Positions 17,698 to 26,945 of a stretch of 64,000 bases of DNA are shown here, piece after piece (the first letter of the stretch is position 1; each line of letters begins with the position of its first letter). The notes beneath the pieces are model-generated. The model was not told the origin of the DNA. It worked only from the letters and a program-made list of their open reading frames with translations, and did not search any database. Position numbers and translations under genes: made by a program. The stretch comes from DATIYF01 sp035517775 (GTDB lineage Bacteria > Acidobacteriota > Terriglobia > Terriglobales > Acidobacteriaceae). Location of the stretch: contig DATIYF010000021.1 in the NCBI GenBank assembly GCA_035517775.1, forward strand, positions 19,266-83,265. Reading direction: 5' to 3'.

Positions 17698-18582
17698 TCA
17701 ACCCCAGCTGCGGCGGAGAGCGGGCTCTGCCCCACACACTTTCCCCGCCGGCTTGCGCTCCAGCCGCGAGCGCAGCAGCTCCCCTTCGGTTCGCAATCCC
17801 TTAAAAACCTGCGCATGCGCGGGCTGGAGTCTTGCGGAAAGCTGAGAGCTGAAAGCCGACGGCTTCAGCTTCACCACCAGCGCGGCGCAGCTCTGTGCGC
17901 AGGGAGTGCGGCTGAGCACCAGCAAAATCGTGGGCGTACCTTCCACCGCGCGCTGAAAGCGAAACCACGAGGTCAGCGGAACCCGCCGCGCCATCTTTTC
18001 GGCAACCCCTCCGAGATCAATGGCCACCAGCCCAAAGCCGCCGCTCTGCAGCAGCAGATCGGTCACCCGCAAGGCTTGCTCCAGATTCCCTGCAGATGTG
18101 CCATTCCGAGCGAAACCAGAAATCCCTGCCCCCCAGGACCTTGCCTCATCTCCGGGGGATTTTCGTTTCGCCCAGCTTCCCCCGGCCTGGCACCGCACCC
18201 ACAGCAGGCGCGCAAAATCCATCCCCATAGCCGCCCCCGAGCGGGGATCGAACGCATCGCTCACATCCACCAGCGCGCAGGCCTCCTGCCGGCGCGTGGC
18301 AGCCGCCACAGCCGCCAGCAAAACACCGGTTCTTCCCGAGGAAGCCGGCCCGAAGATTTCTGTCAGGCAGCCGCGGGGCAGGCCCCCGGTAAGCGCATCC
18401 ATTTCACTGACCCCGCTTGCCACCATCTCCGGCGCCGGGCGCGCCTCCAGCCGCGAAGCCGCCGTGACCTGGGCCAGCCGGGGAGCGGCCGCAATATGCC
18501 GCGCAAGTGCCGCGGCTTTTTCCGGGAAAGTCAATGCCGCGGACGCCGTTGCCGGCTGGAGGCGAACGGACAGGGAAGACAT
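17698..18582 (-). CDS. imuA: ImuA, RecA-like mutasome protein
   Basis: A 294-residue RecA-fold protein. Conserved parts are GVSEMDALTGGLPRGCLTEI, the P-loop-like GPASSGRTGVLLA, the Walker-B region ALVDVSDAFDP and GGFGLVAIDLGGV. ImuA supports ImuB and DnaE2 in mutagenic translesion synthesis. It is the first gene of the operon, with a TTGACA element at 18675-18680. Residues about 137-162 (AKRKSPGDEARSWGAG and neighbours) are translated from a GTCATT-type repeat, and about 242-249 (SSQLSA) from a CTCAGC-type tract, splitting otherwise continuous family sequence. The C-terminal 40 residues are basic. Confidence 0.85.
   Translation of the reverse strand: MSSLSVRLQPATASAALTFPEKAAALARHIAAAPRLAQVTAASRLEARPAPEMVASGVSEMDALTGGLPRGCLTEIFGPASSGRTGVLLAAVAAATRRQEACALVDVSDAFDPRSGAAMGMDFARLLWVRCQAGGSWAKRKSPGDEARSWGAGISGFARNGTSAGNLEQALRVTDLLLQSGGFGLVAIDLGGVAEKMARRVPLTSWFRFQRAVEGTPTILLVLSRTPCAQSCAALVVKLKPSAFSSQLSARLQPAHAQVFKGLRTEGELLRSRLERKPAGKVCGAEPALRRSWG
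18097..18172. repeat. Repeat-derived insertion inside imuA
   Basis: The segment starts TGTGCCATTCCGAGCGAAAC, the same end as the repeat in dnaE2 at 13248-13358, and ends GATTTTCGTTTCGCCC. In ImuA it separates the strand ending LLWVRCQAGG from the helix NLEQALRVTDLLLQ, which are normally joined by a short turn. A second short CTCAGC-like tract is at 17836-17856. Confidence 0.6.
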
Positions 18583-18618
18583 AAAACCTCGTAGAAACCG
18601 CGCGGGAAGCCGCTCGGG

Positions 18619-18680
18619 GCGAACTAGATTCGCTTTTTATTCGCCAATGAGAGTCTGCGCGTAGCGGGCAAAGTTGTCAA
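18619..18680 (-). promoter_or_regulatory. Promoter and candidate operator of the imuA operon
   Basis: Minus strand: TTGACA at 18675-18680, then 17 bases, then CAGACT as a poor -10. Just downstream are GCGAATAAAAAGCGAAT (GCGAAT repeated every 11 bp) and the inverted repeat GCGAA-TCTAG-TTCGC (18619-18633). Mutasome operons are SOS-regulated in most bacteria, so these may be a LexA operator, but they do not match a LexA box known to me for this group. Confidence 0.35.
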
Positions 18681-18790
18681 GAGAGTTCTTCTTTCAGACT
18701 CCAAAAAATGCGCCCAGAGTCCTGTGCATTTGTTCCCGCCTGAATCTAAGCAACTTATGAAATCGAAGCCCCAACAAAACCGGATCAACT

Positions 18791-18934
18791 GAAGGGCGGC
18801 AACAAATCTCGGAGTTCCTGGGGGAGCCGGTCTCGGTCGTTCAAAGATGGGCGTCGAAAGGTATGCCTGTCGCCCGCCAGGGGCGCCTGGTGACCGCCCA
18901 GCCGCACGCACTCAATGCCTGGTTCGCGGATTGG
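18791..18934 (+). pseudogene. Remnant of a helix-turn-helix DNA-binding protein
   Basis: The plus strand translates, without a start codon and just after an in-frame TGA, to GRQQISEFLGEPVSVVQRWA, continuing SKGMPVARQGRLVTA and a helix ending LNAWF. This is the pattern of an excisionase/MerR-like helix-turn-helix. A frame shift would join it to an upstream ATG at about 18757 (MKSKPQQNRIN). The C-terminal part is missing: the frame runs into the end of the oppositely oriented TPR gene. A decayed gene fragment is the simplest reading. Confidence 0.35.
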
Positions 18935-18936
18935 AA

Positions 18937-19662
18937 CTATTTCAGGGCTTGCAGCTTCTGCGCCGCCAATTGCGCCGCCGGGCTGGCGGCATCATCCTTC
19001 TGGATTTGCTGATACAGGTTGCGTGCGTCCACCGGCTGCCCGTTCGCGGCGTAGGTGGCCGCAAGTTCCATCTGCGCCATGGTCTTGGTGACCGTGGTGG
19101 TGGGCTTGGCGATCAGCTCCTGATACAGCGCGATAGCCTGCTTGCTCTTGCCTTCGTCGCGATAGATGCCGGCCAGGGCGAACCTGGCGGAGGCGGCGAG
19201 ATCGTCCTTATGAGAAGACGAGACCGCCTCAAGATCACGCTCGGCGGAGGCGTTGTCGCCCAACTGCGCAGAAGCCAGTCCGGAAAAATATTGGGCCACT
19301 TCACCGGCGCGAGTGTGCGGATACTGCTGGGCAAGGTCCTGGAACTGCTTCAGGGCCTTGGTGGCGCGTTCCTGCAAAGAAGCGAAGCTGGGGAACTCAG
19401 GCTGCTCGGGAGTGCCGGCCTCGCGGATGGGCGTGTCCCAGGTGCGGACGGCCTGAGTGAGAGCCAGACTGGCCTTCTGTTCGCGCTGATTGAAGTAGGA
19501 CCACCCGCCGAACCCGGCCACGGCCAATACCAGCACGATGACGGCGCCAAGAATTACCCCGCTGCGGTGCTCCAGCGACCAGTCGAAGGTCTTTTCCGCG
19601 GCGCTCAGCGTGGCCTTGCTGAAGCGGTCCTGTTTAAGCTGATGGCGGGTTTCGGCGCGCAC
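18937..19662 (-). CDS. Membrane-anchored tetratricopeptide repeat protein (YfgM-like)
   Basis: A 241-residue protein with a cytoplasmic N-terminus, one membrane helix around residues 36-57 (GVILGAVIVLVLAVAGFGGW) and periplasmic TPR units (FASLQERATKALKQFQDLAQ, AGIYRDEGKSKQAIALYQEL). The layout resembles YfgM, which assists envelope protein folding with the SecYEG-PpiD machinery; homology beyond the layout is not certain. GTG at 19662 is chosen because AGAAGGGG precedes it; the longer TTG start adds an uncharacteristic 18 residues. A divergent HtrA protease follows after 573 bases. Confidence 0.75.
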   Translation of the reverse strand: MRAETRHQLKQDRFSKATLSAAEKTFDWSLEHRSGVILGAVIVLVLAVAGFGGWSYFNQREQKASLALTQAVRTWDTPIREAGTPEQPEFPSFASLQERATKALKQFQDLAQQYPHTRAGEVAQYFSGLASAQLGDNASAERDLEAVSSSHKDDLAASARFALAGIYRDEGKSKQAIALYQELIAKPTTTVTKTMAQMELAATYAANGQPVDARNLYQQIQKDDAASPAAQLAAQKLQALK

Positions 19663-20235
19663 AAATCCCCTTCTGCCCGCAATGGGCGGCTGACAAATGG
19701 TCAGTCTAACAGGCAAAATTCGGCAGCGTCAAAGTGAAGCGTGGAGGTTTGAGCGCGCGTCACGATGGGGAGGAGGCTTGTGGGAAAATGATTATGGGCG
19801 AGCGCCAGAGTTAGTTTCGCGCGCCCGGCAAAACCCATCTAACCACGAAAGACACCAAAGTTCACCAAGGCCGCCAGCCGTCACAGTGCCGGCGTCCGGC
19901 AAAATCGGCCAACCGAAAGCCGCGCCAAATCATCTAATTGATCGGGGCCGTTCCGGCAAATTGCAGCGCTTCTTCGAAAGCCTCGGAACGGCAACGCAGC
20001 CGGAGCTGTGCATATCCAGCAGGTCTCGGTAGATCGCGCCCAGCGGTACATTTTCTCTAGCTGTGGGTTTCCTGGACTGGCGCCCATCTTCCGTTCTTGA
20101 TCTCTGATCGTCTAATGCTCGCGGGCTGCGCCCGCGGTCTCTCTTGCATCGTAAGCGGGAGATTCGACTCCCGGCTGAGCAGACGATCGAGGGCCAGATG
20201 ACCATCACCTTGGAGAAAACTGGAGAAAAAAAATT
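19663..20235. other. Divergent intergenic region before the HtrA protease
   Basis: No protein gene is convincing here. It contains an ACCACGAAAG-type repeat (19841-19870: AACCACGAAAGACACCAAAG and a further unit), a short GCGGGC-TGC-GCCCGC hairpin near 20115-20130, and must hold the promoters for the TPR gene and for the protease. Open frames on either strand lack ribosome sites and family resemblance. Confidence 0.4.
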
Positions 20236-21753
<1,518 letters not shown>

Positions 21754-21766
21754 GCCTGAGGCGAGG

Positions 21767-21793
21767 AGCGCGCGGCGCCAGCCGCGCGCTTTC
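21767..21793 (+). terminator. Terminator hairpin after the HtrA gene
   Basis: AGCGCGCGG (21767-21775) pairs perfectly with CCGCGCGCT (21782-21790) around CGCCAG, followed by TTTCCCC. The T-run is short, so termination is probably but not certainly intrinsic. Confidence 0.6.
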
Positions 21794-21915
21794 CCCGTCT
21801 CCGATCCCATCAAGGCCTTCTCTCGCTCAACCGGCCAGGAGGGGGCCCGGCCTCAAGCTTCCCCGCCCTCTGCCGATAGCAGAATCATCGCCATTTCGCC
21901 TGGGGAGGCAGAAAA

Positions 21916-22287
21916 ATGGATTTCGACGCAGCCATCAACAGCCACGTGGCCTGGAAAATGAAGCTCTCTTCCTATCTTTCCAAGCCTGATCATTCTCTGG
22001 ATGCCGCGAAAATCGAGGCTTCCGACCAATGCGAGCTGGGCCGCTGGATTGCCGCCGAGAGCCAGAAGTACAGCGGCCTAGCCGAGTTCGCCGCTCTGCG
22101 CAAGGAGCATGAGCACTTTCATAAAATCGCAGCCGGTGTGGTGCGGAAAGCTGACGCCGGGCAAAGTGTTAAGGAAGAAACCGCCCTGGGCGCGCATAGC
22201 GATTTCGCCAACGCTTCCCGAGCCGTGGTAAATGCGCTGATGGCCCTGAAAAACAAACTGGCAACCGGAAAGGCAGCGGCCCGCTGA
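21916..22287 (+). CDS. Stand-alone CZB (chemoreceptor zinc-binding) domain protein
   Basis: A 123-residue protein made only of a CZB domain: His10 in INSHVAWK, Cys39 in CELGRW, and the His cluster 65-69 (HEHFH) supply the expected Zn ligands. CZB domains sense zinc or oxidants such as hypochlorous acid and normally sit on chemoreceptors or diguanylate cyclases; here there is no partner domain. GGGGAGG precedes the ATG. It converges on tyrA. A partner protein encoded elsewhere is inferred. Confidence 0.85.
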   Translation: MDFDAAINSHVAWKMKLSSYLSKPDHSLDAAKIEASDQCELGRWIAAESQKYSGLAEFAALRKEHEHFHKIAAGVVRKADAGQSVKEETALGAHSDFANASRAVVNALMALKNKLATGKAAAR

Positions 22288-22308
22288 AGCGGGCTGGCGG
22301 GGAACCAC

Positions 22309-23220
22309 TCATGTCCTGTTGGTTTGAGTGCTAGCCGGTTTCTTTCCTGGAGCGGCCAGGCCGCGGGGAGCGCCTTTGCGGAGATGATGGGCGCGCTCGA
22401 ATTCCATGGCCAATTCCCGCGTATCGAGGTTCTCGCGGATGTGGCCCAGGCGCTGCTCGAGCTTGTGCAGCGCGGCGGCAATGTTCTTCTTGTTAGTGAG
22501 AGCGATATCGCGCCACATGGAATAAGGGCTGGCGGAAATGCGGGTCATTTCGCGCAGGGCGCGGCCGCCGGCTTCGAGCAGCGGCGCCTCGGCGCCGAAT
22601 TCCTCCACCAGTGCCGCGGCCAGGGCGGTGGAGACCATCTGCGGCAGATGGCTGATCCAGGCGCAGAGCTGGTCGTGCGCGGCCGCATCCATGCTGGCGA
22701 CGCGGCCACCGACTTTTTCCACCCACTCGAGAAATTCGCCGCTCAGCCCCTGGTAGATTTCCTGGTCTTTTATCGGCGTAAGCAGCCAGGGTGCGCCGCG
22801 AAACAGTTCAGCCTCGGCAAATTCCACGCCACACTGCTCTTTGCCCGCCATAGGATGCCCGGCAAGAAAGCGGCGCGCGGTCTGCTTGCCAAAGACCTCC
22901 TGCGCCCGCGCCAGGACTTCAACCTTGGTGCTGCCCACGTCAGTGAACAAGGTTCGTGCAGGCGCGGCGGGGCCGAGGCGGCTGATCATTTCTATGATTC
23001 CGCCCACCGGCGCGGCCAGCACAATGATCTGACTGTTGCGCGCGGCCACGGCAGGATCCGTATGGCCCTCATCAATCGCGCCTTTTTCGCGGGCGTGCTC
23101 CAGCACGGGAGCGCGGTCGCAGCCGATAATGCGGCCCGCGAAGCGCTGCTTCTTCAGCGCCAGGCCGAGCGAGCCCCCGATCAGGCCGGTTCCGATGATG
23201 GTGATCTGGCGAATGGGCAT
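22309..23220 (-). CDS. tyrA: Prephenate dehydrogenase
   Basis: A 303-residue NAD-dependent dehydrogenase: dinucleotide-binding ITIIGTGLIGGSLG at the start, D41-type acid after the second strand (IIGCDR), FTDVGSTK, and the active-site GHPMAG motif. It oxidatively decarboxylates prephenate to 4-hydroxyphenylpyruvate in tyrosine synthesis. ATG at 23220 is chosen because the Rossmann strand begins immediately; a GTG 21 bases upstream is possible. It is the last gene of trpA, chorismate mutase, aroF, tyrA, all on the minus strand; the 239-base gap before it contains repeats, so it may have its own promoter. Confidence 0.93.
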   Translation of the reverse strand: MPIRQITIIGTGLIGGSLGLALKKQRFAGRIIGCDRAPVLEHAREKGAIDEGHTDPAVAARNSQIIVLAAPVGGIIEMISRLGPAAPARTLFTDVGSTKVEVLARAQEVFGKQTARRFLAGHPMAGKEQCGVEFAEAELFRGAPWLLTPIKDQEIYQGLSGEFLEWVEKVGGRVASMDAAAHDQLCAWISHLPQMVSTALAAALVEEFGAEAPLLEAGGRALREMTRISASPYSMWRDIALTNKKNIAAALHKLEQRLGHIRENLDTRELAMEFERAHHLRKGAPRGLAAPGKKPASTQTNRT

Positions 23221-23266
23221 ACGCTGCGATAAATCTCTCACTCAGCCTTGCTGCTTACGGTGAAAA

Positions 23267-23407
23267 GCAGGTTCCTCGGGACTGGAGTCCCTGGGAATGA
23301 CAAGTTTAATTGGTTTGGCACAACCGGCAACGTCCATCGGTGGTCAGGTTCGCGGTAGCCCAGCAAAACCATTGAACCACGAAAGAGCACGAAGCTTCAC
23401 GAAAGCC
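23267..23407. repeat. Repeat cluster between aroF and tyrA
   Basis: 23267-23304 is a short GTCATT-type remnant (GGTTCCTCGGGACTGGAGTC to GGGAATGACAAG), and 23375-23407 is an ACCACGAAAG-type repeat (AACCACGAAAGAGCACGAAG). The latter is followed by an inverted relative (CCACGTCTCCGTGCCCCCGTG) close to the aroF stop codon. Confidence 0.6.
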
Positions 23408-23459
23408 ATTGGTTTCATGGTTTCCTTTGTTCCACGTCTCCGTGCCCCCGTGCTTCAGA

Positions 23460-24479
23460 TCACGCGATCTTGCGGCCGAGGACCGGTGCGATCATGCGCA
23501 GCTCATCCATCAACTTGGAGAACTGATCGGGGAACAGCGACTGCGCCCCGTCGGAAAGCGCCCTGTCGGGATCGTGGTGCACTTCGATGAGCAGCGCATC
23601 GCAGCCGGCGGCCAGCGAGGCGCGCGCCATGGGCGGGACCTTGTCGCGCAGCCCGGTGCCGTGCGAAGGATCGGAGGTCATGGGCAGATGCGAAAGCTTC
23701 TTGAGAATGGGAATGGCGGAAACATCGAGCGTGTTGCGGGTATAAGTTTCGAAGGTGCGGATGCCGCGCTCGCAGAGAATCACGTCGTAGTTGCCGCCCG
23801 ACATGATGTACTCGGCCGAGAGCAGCAGCTCTTCGAGCGTGGCGGCGATGCCGCGCTTGAGCAGCACCGGCTTCTTGACCTTGCCCAGTTCGCGCAGCAG
23901 GTTGAAGTTCTGCATGTTGCGCGCGCCCACCTGGAAGATATCAATATAGGGCAGCATGACCTCGATCTGCGCGATCTCCATCACTTCGCTGATCACCAGC
24001 AGGTTGAAATGATCGCCGGCCTCGCGCAGCAGCTTCAGGCCTTCGACCCCGAGTCCCTGAAAGGAATACGGCGAGCTGCGCGGCTTGAAAGCCCCGCCAC
24101 GCAGCACCCGGGCGCCAGCCTTGGAGATAAGCTCGGCCACGGCAAACAACTGCGGCCGCGATTCCACCGAGCAGGGGCCGGCCATGACCACGACTTCTTC
24201 GCCGCCGATGCGCAGGCCGTTGGAAAATTCGATGATGGTGCCTTCCGGGCGGAAGGCGCGCCCGGAAAGCTTATAGGGCGCGCTGATGCGGTGGACGTGC
24301 TCCACCCCGGAGAGCACTTCGAGATTGCGGGTATCGAAATCGGTGCGCGCGCCCACCGCGGCGAGAATGGTCTGGCGTTCGCCGGTGGTGCGGTGGACGG
24401 AGAAGCCCATGCGCATCAGGTGTTCGATGACATCCTGAATCTGCTCCTCGGTTGCGAGTTCCTGCATGGCGACGATCAT
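23460..24479 (-). CDS. aroF: 3-deoxy-7-phosphoheptulonate (DAHP) synthase, type I beta
   Basis: A 339-residue enzyme with an N-terminal ferredoxin-like regulatory domain (residues 1-75, IVAMQELATEEQIQDV) and the catalytic barrel with VMAGPCSVES, RGGAFKPRSSPYSFQG, LLKRG and SDPSHGTG. It condenses phosphoenolpyruvate and erythrose 4-phosphate, the first step of the shikimate pathway. The N-terminal domain is the feedback module of the I-beta class, as in Thermotoga. It lies 79 bases after the chorismate mutase gene, consistent with an operon for phenylalanine, tyrosine and tryptophan synthesis. Confidence 0.95.
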   Translation of the reverse strand: MIVAMQELATEEQIQDVIEHLMRMGFSVHRTTGERQTILAAVGARTDFDTRNLEVLSGVEHVHRISAPYKLSGRAFRPEGTIIEFSNGLRIGGEEVVVMAGPCSVESRPQLFAVAELISKAGARVLRGGAFKPRSSPYSFQGLGVEGLKLLREAGDHFNLLVISEVMEIAQIEVMLPYIDIFQVGARNMQNFNLLRELGKVKKPVLLKRGIAATLEELLLSAEYIMSGGNYDVILCERGIRTFETYTRNTLDVSAIPILKKLSHLPMTSDPSHGTGLRDKVPPMARASLAAGCDALLIEVHHDPDRALSDGAQSLFPDQFSKLMDELRMIAPVLGRKIA

Positions 24480-24558
24480 GGCTTAGCACCCGGCACCTGG
24501 CTATTAGCGCTTAGCCCAGCCCATAACGGCCAAATGCCAAGTGCCAACTGCGAAATGC

Positions 24559-24900
24559 CTAATCGTTTACCTCCGAATCCAGTTCTGTCGGGCCCAGGTC
24601 CTCAGCGAGGTCGGGCGCGATTTCTTCTTTTTGAATCTGGCGCATCACGTCCATGATGCGCTCGTAAACCCGCGCCAGTTCGCGGTCTGAGAGCGGCCCG
24701 GGGTTCATCTCCTGCACGCTGTTGAGCACGGCGCGCTCACGCTCAGGCTCGTAAATCGCCAGGCCGGCCTGCTTTTTCAGCTTGCCGATTTCGTGCGCCG
24801 CCTGCGCTCTCCGGCTCAGCAACTCCACCAGCTTGCGATCGAGTTCGTCAATTTGCCGGCGCCAGTCGGAGATGTCCATGAGCTTGGAGCTCTCAGCCAT
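24559..24900 (-). CDS. Chorismate mutase, AroQ class
   Basis: A 113-residue all-helical AroQ-type mutase: WRRQIDELDRKLVELLSRRA (first helix, with the key Arg), IGKLKKQ, IYEPERERAVL and YERIMDVMR match the four active-site regions. It converts chorismate to prephenate for the downstream TyrA. It is a free-standing mutase without a dehydratase or dehydrogenase fusion. The ATG at 24900 falls in a CTCAGC-type repeat, so residues 1-7 (MAESSKL) may be repeat-derived; ATG at 24879 (MDISDW) is a credible alternative. The acidic tail is unusual but harmless. The gene is 31 bases after trpA. Confidence 0.88.
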   Translation of the reverse strand: MAESSKLMDISDWRRQIDELDRKLVELLSRRAQAAHEIGKLKKQAGLAIYEPERERAVLNSVQEMNPGPLSDRELARVYERIMDVMRQIQKEEIAPDLAEDLGPTELDSEVND

Positions 24901-24931
24901 CCGCTTTCAGCAATCAGCCCGCAAGATACAC

Positions 24932-25750
24932 TCATTCACGAAGACGCCCGGCAATACATTTCGCCTGCGAGGGCTTGGAAACTGAGGGCTGATCGCTGAC
25001 AGCTGAAAGCTGCCCCACAAATTGTGCCACAGACTCGGCTTCTTTGCCGGGATTGCGCTCGATGGTCTCGACAATGGCGCTGCCCACCACCGCGGCGTCG
25101 GCGAATTCGCTGACCGCGGCAAACTGCTCGCGGGTGGAGACACCAAAGCCCACAGCGATGGGAAGCCGAGTAAACCTGCGCAGGCGGCGCACCAGGCTGC
25201 GGGCGTCTTCGGCCAACTGCTGGCGCGCGCCCGTGACGCCGGTGCGGGAAACGGCGTAGATGAACCCTCTCGAAACCTGCGCGATGCGCTCGAGGCGCTG
25301 GTCGGTACTGGTAGGGGCGGCAAGAAAGACGGTGGCCAGGCTGCGGCGGCGCATTTCTTCCAGGTAAGGGCCGGCTTCTTCCACCGGAAGGTCGGTCACG
25401 ATCGCGCCGTCTATGCCGGCGGCTTGCGCGGCGGCGGCGAATTTTGCCAGCCCCATGCGCAGGATGGGATTGAGATAGGAAAAAATGATCAGGCCGGCCT
25501 GCGATTGCCTGCGAATGTCAGAGGCGAGATTCAGCACCTGCGGCAAGGTGGTTCCCTGGCGGAGCGCGCGCTCGCTGGCGCGCTGAATCACTGGGCCGTC
25601 GGCCACGGGATCGCTGAAGGGCACGCCGAGCTCAATGGCGCTCGCGCCCGCCTCAATGGCGGCAAGAATAATCTCCCGCGTGGTGCCAAGGTCGGGATCG
25701 CCGCAGGTCACGTAGGCGATGAAGGCGGGCTTGCGGGCAAAGTCGAACAT
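24932..25750 (-). CDS. trpA: Tryptophan synthase alpha subunit
   Basis: A 272-residue TIM-barrel protein. Conserved parts: FIAYVTCGDPD, ELGVPFSDPVADGP (with the catalytic Glu and the Asp of SDPVADG), GAIVTDLPVEEA, and the phosphate-binding GFGVST and AVVGSAIV. It cleaves indole-3-glycerol phosphate and channels indole to TrpB. TrpB, TrpF and TrpC are encoded 11 kb away on the other strand, so this trp locus is split. The last 25 or so residues (SAVSDQPSVSKPSQ and on) come from a CTCAGC-type repeat and are not part of the fold. Confidence 0.94.
   Translation of the reverse strand: MFDFARKPAFIAYVTCGDPDLGTTREIILAAIEAGASAIELGVPFSDPVADGPVIQRASERALRQGTTLPQVLNLASDIRRQSQAGLIIFSYLNPILRMGLAKFAAAAQAAGIDGAIVTDLPVEEAGPYLEEMRRRSLATVFLAAPTSTDQRLERIAQVSRGFIYAVSRTGVTGARQQLAEDARSLVRRLRRFTRLPIAVGFGVSTREQFAAVSEFADAAVVGSAIVETIERNPGKEAESVAQFVGQLSAVSDQPSVSKPSQAKCIAGRLRE
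24982..25011. repeat. CTCAGC-type repeat encoding the TrpA tail
   Basis: ACTGAGGGCTGATCGCTGAC and the following CAGCTGAAAGCTG match the repeats at 33072-33179 and 15962-16083. Another copy (CTCTCAGCCATCCGC and TTTCAGCAATCAGCC) spans 24889-24918 at the chorismate mutase start. Both are translated. Confidence 0.6.
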
Positions 25751-25855
25751 CGGGGTATTGTACCGGCAGCAGAGTGGCTCAGCCGCCGAGCCAGCGGAGA
25801 GAGACTTTACCTAAGCGCTTTCATGATTGGGGCGCGGCGCGATGGGCGCCACTTC

Positions 25856-26641
25856 TCAATGCCCCAACTGCCGCATCGCCGCCCCTATGACTTTACCCGG
25901 CCCATCCTCCTGCAGGAACACGATCACCCTCAGGTTCGAAGGATCGGCGCCGGGCTTGAGCTTCAGCTCAGCCTCCCAGCTGGAGCTCCTGCCCTTTTCC
26001 AGCCTTCCGATCTTCTTGATGCTCTGCGCGACGGCCACGTGCGTCAGCCGGCGGCCGCCATTTTCCCCATGCAAAACCTGCGATTCAGCGTGATCGAGGG
26101 CGAAGGCCACGAAAACATCCGCGCTGTGGCGGGCGGCTGTGCTCTCAGCCTTGATCTGCATACGCACGCTTTGTGGATTGCCGGGTTCAACGGAAATCCC
26201 TTCGATGGTTACCGGTATCTTGGGCGCAATGGCCGCCTTGGTAAGGGCTTGGCTGGCTTTCCCCCAGCTGCCTCCGGTAAATTCAGCGTTTCCGTCCACA
26301 ATCATCTGCGGCGTGTACACTGTTTCCAGGCCCAGGGCACGTCCGTAGGATTCCTGCCTTTCGCTGAAAAAGGCGGAAGAGTAAGGATCGCTCCAGCCCA
26401 GATGGTTCCAATAATCCACATGCTCGCTGAGAACGATCAGCTCCGCCCCCGCAATCGGCTGGTAGCGGTCCATGCGCTGCAACAGGGCGTCGGCCGGGGG
26501 ACAGCTTGAGCAGCCCTCCGAGGTAAACAACTCCACCAGAACCGGCGTTGGCGGCGCATTCGCCGGGGCCTCCCCCGCCTGGGCAGAGACCGCCGCGGCC
26601 AGCAGGGCGAGAACCGCCGCAAACCTGAAAACTGGCTTCAT
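25856..26641 (-). CDS. DUF1223-family secreted thioredoxin-like protein
   Basis: A 261-residue protein with a signal peptide (residues 1-22, ending AQAG) and the DUF1223 pattern: VELFTSEGCSSCPPADALL with a CxxC pair, LSEHVDYWNHLGW, QMIVDG and GGS. The fold is thioredoxin-like; a periplasmic or extracellular redox role is likely but no function is established. ATG at 26641 is preferred because the signal peptide starts there; a TTG 21 bases upstream is the alternative. The gene lies apart from trpA by 105 bases on the same strand, probably as a separate unit. Confidence 0.85.
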   Translation of the reverse strand: MKPVFRFAAVLALLAAAVSAQAGEAPANAPPTPVLVELFTSEGCSSCPPADALLQRMDRYQPIAGAELIVLSEHVDYWNHLGWSDPYSSAFFSERQESYGRALGLETVYTPQMIVDGNAEFTGGSWGKASQALTKAAIAPKIPVTIEGISVEPGNPQSVRMQIKAESTAARHSADVFVAFALDHAESQVLHGENGGRRLTHVAVAQSIKKIGRLEKGRSSSWEAELKLKPGADPSNLRVIVFLQEDGPGKVIGAAMRQLGH

Positions 26642-26812
26642 CCGAAACCCCAGAAAAGACAATCACCGGGTCTGATGCGCCCGGGCTCTAAAAGTGGCAC
26701 TCCCCAACCGGCGCCGCAAGCATTGTACGGGTTCGAGTCGTGCCGGTGGCGCCGCGCCCGGTCGCCTTGCCCGGCCCGCCAAGGCTAAGTGGCTTTTTTC
26801 AGGCGATTTAGG

Positions 26813-26945
26813 TACAATACAAGTGCGTTTGATGTTTGCGGTTCTATGCAACTTGCAGTTTCTCCGCTCAACCCAGCGTGACCTGCCTGCAGAAACCCTG
26901 CGAGACTTCAGCGCAATCTAACAAAAAAGGAACAAAGCTACACGT
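26813..26945 (+). promoter_or_regulatory. Promoter and long 5' leader of the cold shock gene
   Basis: A TACAAT -10 box at 26813-26818 would start a leader of about 120 nt before the ATG at 26946. Long untranslated leaders are usual for cspA-type genes, where they fold differently in the cold. The leader ends with AAAAAAGGAACAAAG as ribosome site. The rest of the 26642-26945 interval shows no gene. Confidence 0.45.

Noticed and set aside
26700..26760. A tRNA-like T-arm (GGGTTCGAGTC) in the interval before the cold shock gene
   Set aside because: No matching acceptor, D-arm or anticodon arm could be laid out around it, and the would-be T stem pairs poorly. At most a degraded fragment.
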